6,574 nucleotides of DNA from Planctomycetaceae bacterium (GTDB lineage: Bacteria > Planctomycetota > Planctomycetia > Planctomycetales > Planctomycetaceae): the NCBI GenBank assembly GCA_003503535.1, contig DOCI01000296.1, positions 1 to 6,574 of the forward strand. The letters are read 5' to 3'. Numbering within the stretch: position 1 is the first letter of the stretch; each line of letters opens with the position of its first letter. Both the position numbers and the translations under genes were made by a program. The notes below the pieces were generated by a model. The model saw nothing but the letters and a program-made list of their open reading frames with translations. It was not told where the DNA came from and made no database searches. Of the stretch, positions 5,083-6,574 are shown one piece after another.

Positions 5083-5107
5083 AATTAAATGATCGTTTAG
5101 AATATCA

Positions 5108-6574
5108 ATGCGAGGAAATATCATCTCAGAGACATCAACCAGCCCTGATGAGACCGACACGGAAGCCACTCTGCTGCCTGTGCTCCAGCAATATTGGGGG
5201 TATTCCGAGTTTCGCCCATTGCAGAAAGAGGCCATGGAATCGGTCATGGCTCGGCAGGATTCGCTGGTTGTGCTGCCGACCGGAGGTGGAAAATCGCTCT
5301 GCTATCAGGTACCGGCTCTGGCTCGCGAAGGGATGATGGTGGTCGTTTCTCCACTTATTGCACTGATGAAAGACCAGGTCGATGCCCTGATCGACAATGG
5401 GATCTCGGCTGCAGCCGTCAACAGCACGCTTTCTGTGGACGAACGGCGAATGATCGCCCAGCAGATTGAAGCGGGCGAAATCAAATTGCTGTATGTTGCC
5501 CCCGAGCGACTTTGTACCGCCAAGATGATCGATTTTCTCTCGAAACAGAAAGTCTCCGCGATCGCAGTCGACGAAGCCCATTGCATCAGCACATGGGGGC
5601 ACAACTTCCGACCAGAGTATCGGCTGCTGGGAGAATTGCGAAATAAGCTTCCCGATGTCGACATGCACGCCTACACGGCCACCGCGACCGAGCAGGTTCG
5701 TCACGATATCTGTGAACAGTTGCAGCTGAAGGCTCCTGCGGTTTTAACCGGAAATTTTGACCGGCCCAATTTGATCTACCGCATTCAACGCCGACAAAAT
5801 CTTCAGACACAGGTCCGGCAGGTGATCGACAAATATCCCGACTCAGCGGGCATCATCTATTGCATCAGCCGCCGTCAGGTCGATGAGTTATCGACCGCTC
5901 TCAAGGAAGCAGGATATCGAGCCTTGGCTTATCATGCAGGGCTGGAAAATGCAGAACGGCATCGGGCTCAGGATGCCTTTCTGAAAGAAAAAGTGGACAT
6001 CATTGTGGCGACGGTGGCGTTTGGGATGGGCATCGACAAATCGAATGTCCGCTATGTCATTCACGCTTCAGCTACGAAATCGCTGGAGAATTATCAGCAG
6101 GAAACTGGACGAGCCGGTCGAGATGGACTGCACTCGGAATGCGTGCTCTTCTATAGCGGAAACGATTTCGCCACCTGGAAGCGAATGCTCAGCGACTTAT
6201 CAGGCGAAGCCGCCCAGGCAGCTGAGGAGCAACTGAAAACGAAGTCCCGCTACTGCAGTTCTCTGACCTGTCGACATCGGGCATTGGTCGAGCATTTTGG
6301 CCAGCAGTATGAAAAAGAAAACTGCGGAGCCTGCGACGTTTGTCTGGGCGAAGTCGAACTGATGCCCGATTCACTCGTCATCGCCCAGAAAATTCTCTCA
6401 TGCGTTGTCCGCGTCGATCAACGATTTGGAGCAGACTATGTTGCCAATGTCTTGATCGGCTCCCGCGACCAGCGCATCCTTGATAATGGTCATAACGAAC
6501 TGACAACCTACAACCTCCTCAAAAGCTTCACGAAAAGCACAATCCGTGGCTGGATCGATCAATTGATTGACCAT
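5108..6574 (+). CDS. recQ: ATP-dependent DNA helicase RecQ, 5' part (runs off the window)
   Basis: A 3'-to-5' SF2 DNA helicase for recombination and fork repair; 489 codons are visible. Domains in order: RecQ-type motif 0 around YSEFRPLQKEAM; Walker A LPTGGGKS (K62); SPLIALMKDQ; DEAH box D155-H158, running into the aromatic-rich loop CISTWGHNFRPEY; motif III TATAT (190-194); helicase C domain with AYHAGLENAER, VATVAFGMGIDKSNVRYVIH and motif VI QETGRAGRDG (331-340). Four zinc-binding cysteines follow (C388, C406, C409, C412; C-x17-C-x2-C-x2-C), then the start of the RQC winged helix. The rest of RQC and any HRDC domain lie beyond 6574. ATG 5108 is the first start after an in-frame stop at 5090-5092 and the only ATG before motif 0; no Shine-Dalgarno is visible. 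Compared with the common form of the aromatic loop (SQWGHDF), this has T for Q and N for D. Confidence 0.97.
   Translation, partial: MRGNIISETSTSPDETDTEATLLPVLQQYWGYSEFRPLQKEAMESVMARQDSLVVLPTGGGKSLCYQVPALAREGMMVVVSPLIALMKDQVDALIDNGISAAAVNSTLSVDERRMIAQQIEAGEIKLLYVAPERLCTAKMIDFLSKQKVSAIAVDEAHCISTWGHNFRPEYRLLGELRNKLPDVDMHAYTATATEQVRHDICEQLQLKAPAVLTGNFDRPNLIYRIQRRQNLQTQVRQVIDKYPDSAGIIYCISRRQVDELSTALKEAGYRALAYHAGLENAERHRAQDAFLKEKVDIIVATVAFGMGIDKSNVRYVIHASATKSLENYQQETGRAGRDGLHSECVLFYSGNDFATWKRMLSDLSGEAAQAAEEQLKTKSRYCSSLTCRHRALVEHFGQQYEKENCGACDVCLGEVELMPDSLVIAQKILSCVVRVDQRFGADYVANVLIGSRDQRILDNGHNELTTYNLLKSFTKSTIRGWIDQLIDH

Larger units (their letters stand above)
4744..5107. other. Divergent intergenic region between purQ and recQ
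   Basis: The stretch must carry the start signals for purQ (leftward) and recQ (rightward). I find no -35/-10 pair good enough to call for either. It holds AAGGA for purQ (4755-4759), a cluster of TTGTG/CACAA dyads (4861-4898) and the second cloverleaf repeat (4998-5082), which ends 25 bp before the recQ ATG. Any recQ promoter must lie upstream of or inside the repeat, so the recQ leader may contain the folded element. No small gene is credible here. Confidence 0.6.

Noticed and set aside
5135..5704. Long minus-strand frame (189 codons) opposite recQ
   Set aside because: It is antisense to intact RecQ motifs and has no recognisable domain.

Overview
The window is about 6.6 kb of bacterial chromosome with moderate GC and low-to-medium gene density. 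Gene content (a family 2-like sulfotransferase, two Rossmann methyltransferases, a long-form PurQ, RecQ), weak or missing Shine-Dalgarno sequences, roomy intergenic stretches and many GGGTGGC-headed palindromes all resemble a planctomycete of the Planctomycetaceae type. That assignment is inference from style and memory; no 16S or other marker is present.

Layout. 1-309: no gene, but a dense mosaic of hairpin repeats. 310-951 (minus): an unrecognised protein with three membrane segments and a C-terminal soluble domain. 952-1320: no gene, two more palindromes. 1321-2040 (minus): sulfotransferase. 2077-2164: an 85-bp cloverleaf-like repeat. 2166-2954 (minus; frame open to 3035) and 3068-3724 (minus): two SAM-dependent methyltransferases. 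3784-3813: a good sigma70-like promoter pointing into the methyltransferase genes. 3937-4743 (minus): purQ. 4744-5107: divergent intergenic region with nested dyads and the second copy of the cloverleaf repeat. 5108 to the window end (plus): recQ, cut off inside its RQC winged-helix domain.

How the genes fit together. The two methyltransferases and the sulfotransferase lie in the same direction behind one promoter and form a plausible small operon for decorating a glycan or small molecule. No glycosyltransferase is present to name the substrate. purQ (purine synthesis) and recQ (DNA repair) are housekeeping genes transcribed divergently.

The most interesting signal is not a gene. At least seven palindromes, with several different cores, sit directly beside (or one base from) a GTAG or GTGG tetranucleotide. 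This is the architecture of REP sequences handled by REP-associated tyrosine (Y1) transposases. Two copies of the 85-bp element differ at five positions. Three of those changes keep the predicted RNA pairing and one lies in a loop, which suggests the folded form is what is maintained. No transposase is in the window, so any mobilising enzyme would have to be elsewhere in the genome.
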